This document shows positions 63,411 to 64,000 of a stretch of 64,000 nucleotides of DNA, piece after piece. The notes under the pieces were generated by a model, which did no database searches, was not told the DNA's origin, and saw nothing but the letters and a program-made list of their open reading frames with translations. The stretch is taken from NCBI GenBank assembly GCA_036365515.1, contig CM070877.1:5589001-5653000 (forward strand). Direction: 5' to 3'. The translations under genes were made by a program, and so were the position numbers. How positions within the stretch are numbered: position 1 is the first letter of the stretch; every line of letters begins with the position of its first letter. The stretch is from Torymus aiolomorphi (taxonomy: Eukaryota > Arthropoda > Insecta > Hymenoptera > Torymidae).

Positions 63411-64000
63411 TTATTACCACACACACACAGCCTCCAAAAAAAGTCCCCACGCGTACAACGCAATTAACCCAATGTAAACGGCGAAACATACATACCCTGC
63501 GTGGCTCTTTTAAAAAATTAAACGGCGCGTAATTCGTTATTCCTCGCATACAGAACCTTCTACGCTGTACCCTACCCACATACATATATGTATACCAAAT
63601 GAAATCCCATTCTTTCGAGAGACTCGCAGGGCGTTCGTTAAGCGCGATCGATTTTCGCGATAATCTGATTTGCCAAATCCCGGGGATAGCGAAAATTGCG
63701 AAAAGCGAGTCCGCTAATTTCGGTCCTGAACTTCGGCGGCTACCGCTGTACAACCAACGCACGGGGATTCGCTAACGAACTGCCGCCGCGGAGCGTGCGA
63801 ACTACTTTGGCGACGCGACCTTTCTTCACGCGACTTCGGGTTCTCGTCGGGTACATGAGGGGGAGGTTTTTAGTGCGAGACAAAGTGGTGCAGTGCGATT
63901 TTAGTAGTTGATCGAGGGGTTTTCGGGTCGGGTTTGCGCCAATTTCAATGGCACTCTTAAGAGATAAGAAATTTAAGCTTCGCGACGGTGGTATATAGCT
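63411..64000. other. GC-rich island at the right edge
   Basis: CpG-rich at 63640-63860 (gccgccgcggagcgtgcg at 63782). Frames on both strands overlap and are not recognisable. The island may continue past the window. Confidence 0.35.

Overview
The window is eukaryotic, almost certainly arthropod, nuclear DNA with essentially no complete protein-coding gene. The style suggests an insect and quite possibly a hymenopteran such as a chalcid wasp: an AT-rich background, many short CpG/CGCG-rich islands, very long (GA)n, (CT)n, (TG)n and (TA)n arrays, and many small DNA-transposon relics. The organism call is inference. Nearly all long open frames come from microsatellites (IYIY, VCVC, LSLS or RERE runs) or from GC-rich islands where stop codons are rare.

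Layout. About forty GC/CpG-rich islands of 0.3 to 1.3 kb alternate with AT-rich spacers from 1 to 60 kb. This looks like a large intergenic or intronic regulatory region. The spacers carry mobile-element relics. 2516-3745 is a decayed non-LTR retrotransposon (reverse-transcriptase edge, RNase H, zinc knuckle), and 48365-48482 is a possible LINE 3' tail on the minus strand. Seven non-autonomous elements lie at TTAA sites and begin GG and end CC: 3969-4405, 4410-5070, 21505-21882, 27954-28510, 38045-38664, 48887-49246 and 53508-54072. Three copies of an approximately 220-bp MITE carry 8-bp target duplications (25771-25991, 29212-29425, 55162-55387). Three members of a family ending CCCTGGTAGAAA lie at 49571-49825, 51112-51698 and 52730-53306, two of them between TA dinucleotides. 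A 1.1-kb TA-flanked element (58678-59780) contains a tRNA-like sequence. A Transib-like element (42968-43723) has 165-bp nearly identical inverted ends beginning CACAGTG and 5-bp CGCCG duplications. A 1.1-kb dispersed repeat is present twice in opposite orientation (33662-34738 and 45590-46748).

Gene evidence is concentrated at the right end. At 60443-60477 an initiator and a correctly spaced downstream promoter element form a candidate arthropod core promoter. About 1.4 kb downstream, 61836-61894 is a small exon with branch point, pyrimidine tract, AG acceptor and GTAAGT donor. It holds an ATG and 16 codons of signal-peptide character. I infer that a plus-strand gene for a secreted or membrane protein starts here and continues beyond the window, and that much of the sequence to the left may be its upstream regulatory DNA. 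Two weaker exon candidates are at 19153-19164 and 35901-35946.

I did not find a new protein-based system. The most notable structures are the TTAA/GG family, with ends that differ strongly while internal blocks are conserved, and the young Transib-like element whose termini match the V(D)J recombination heptamer.
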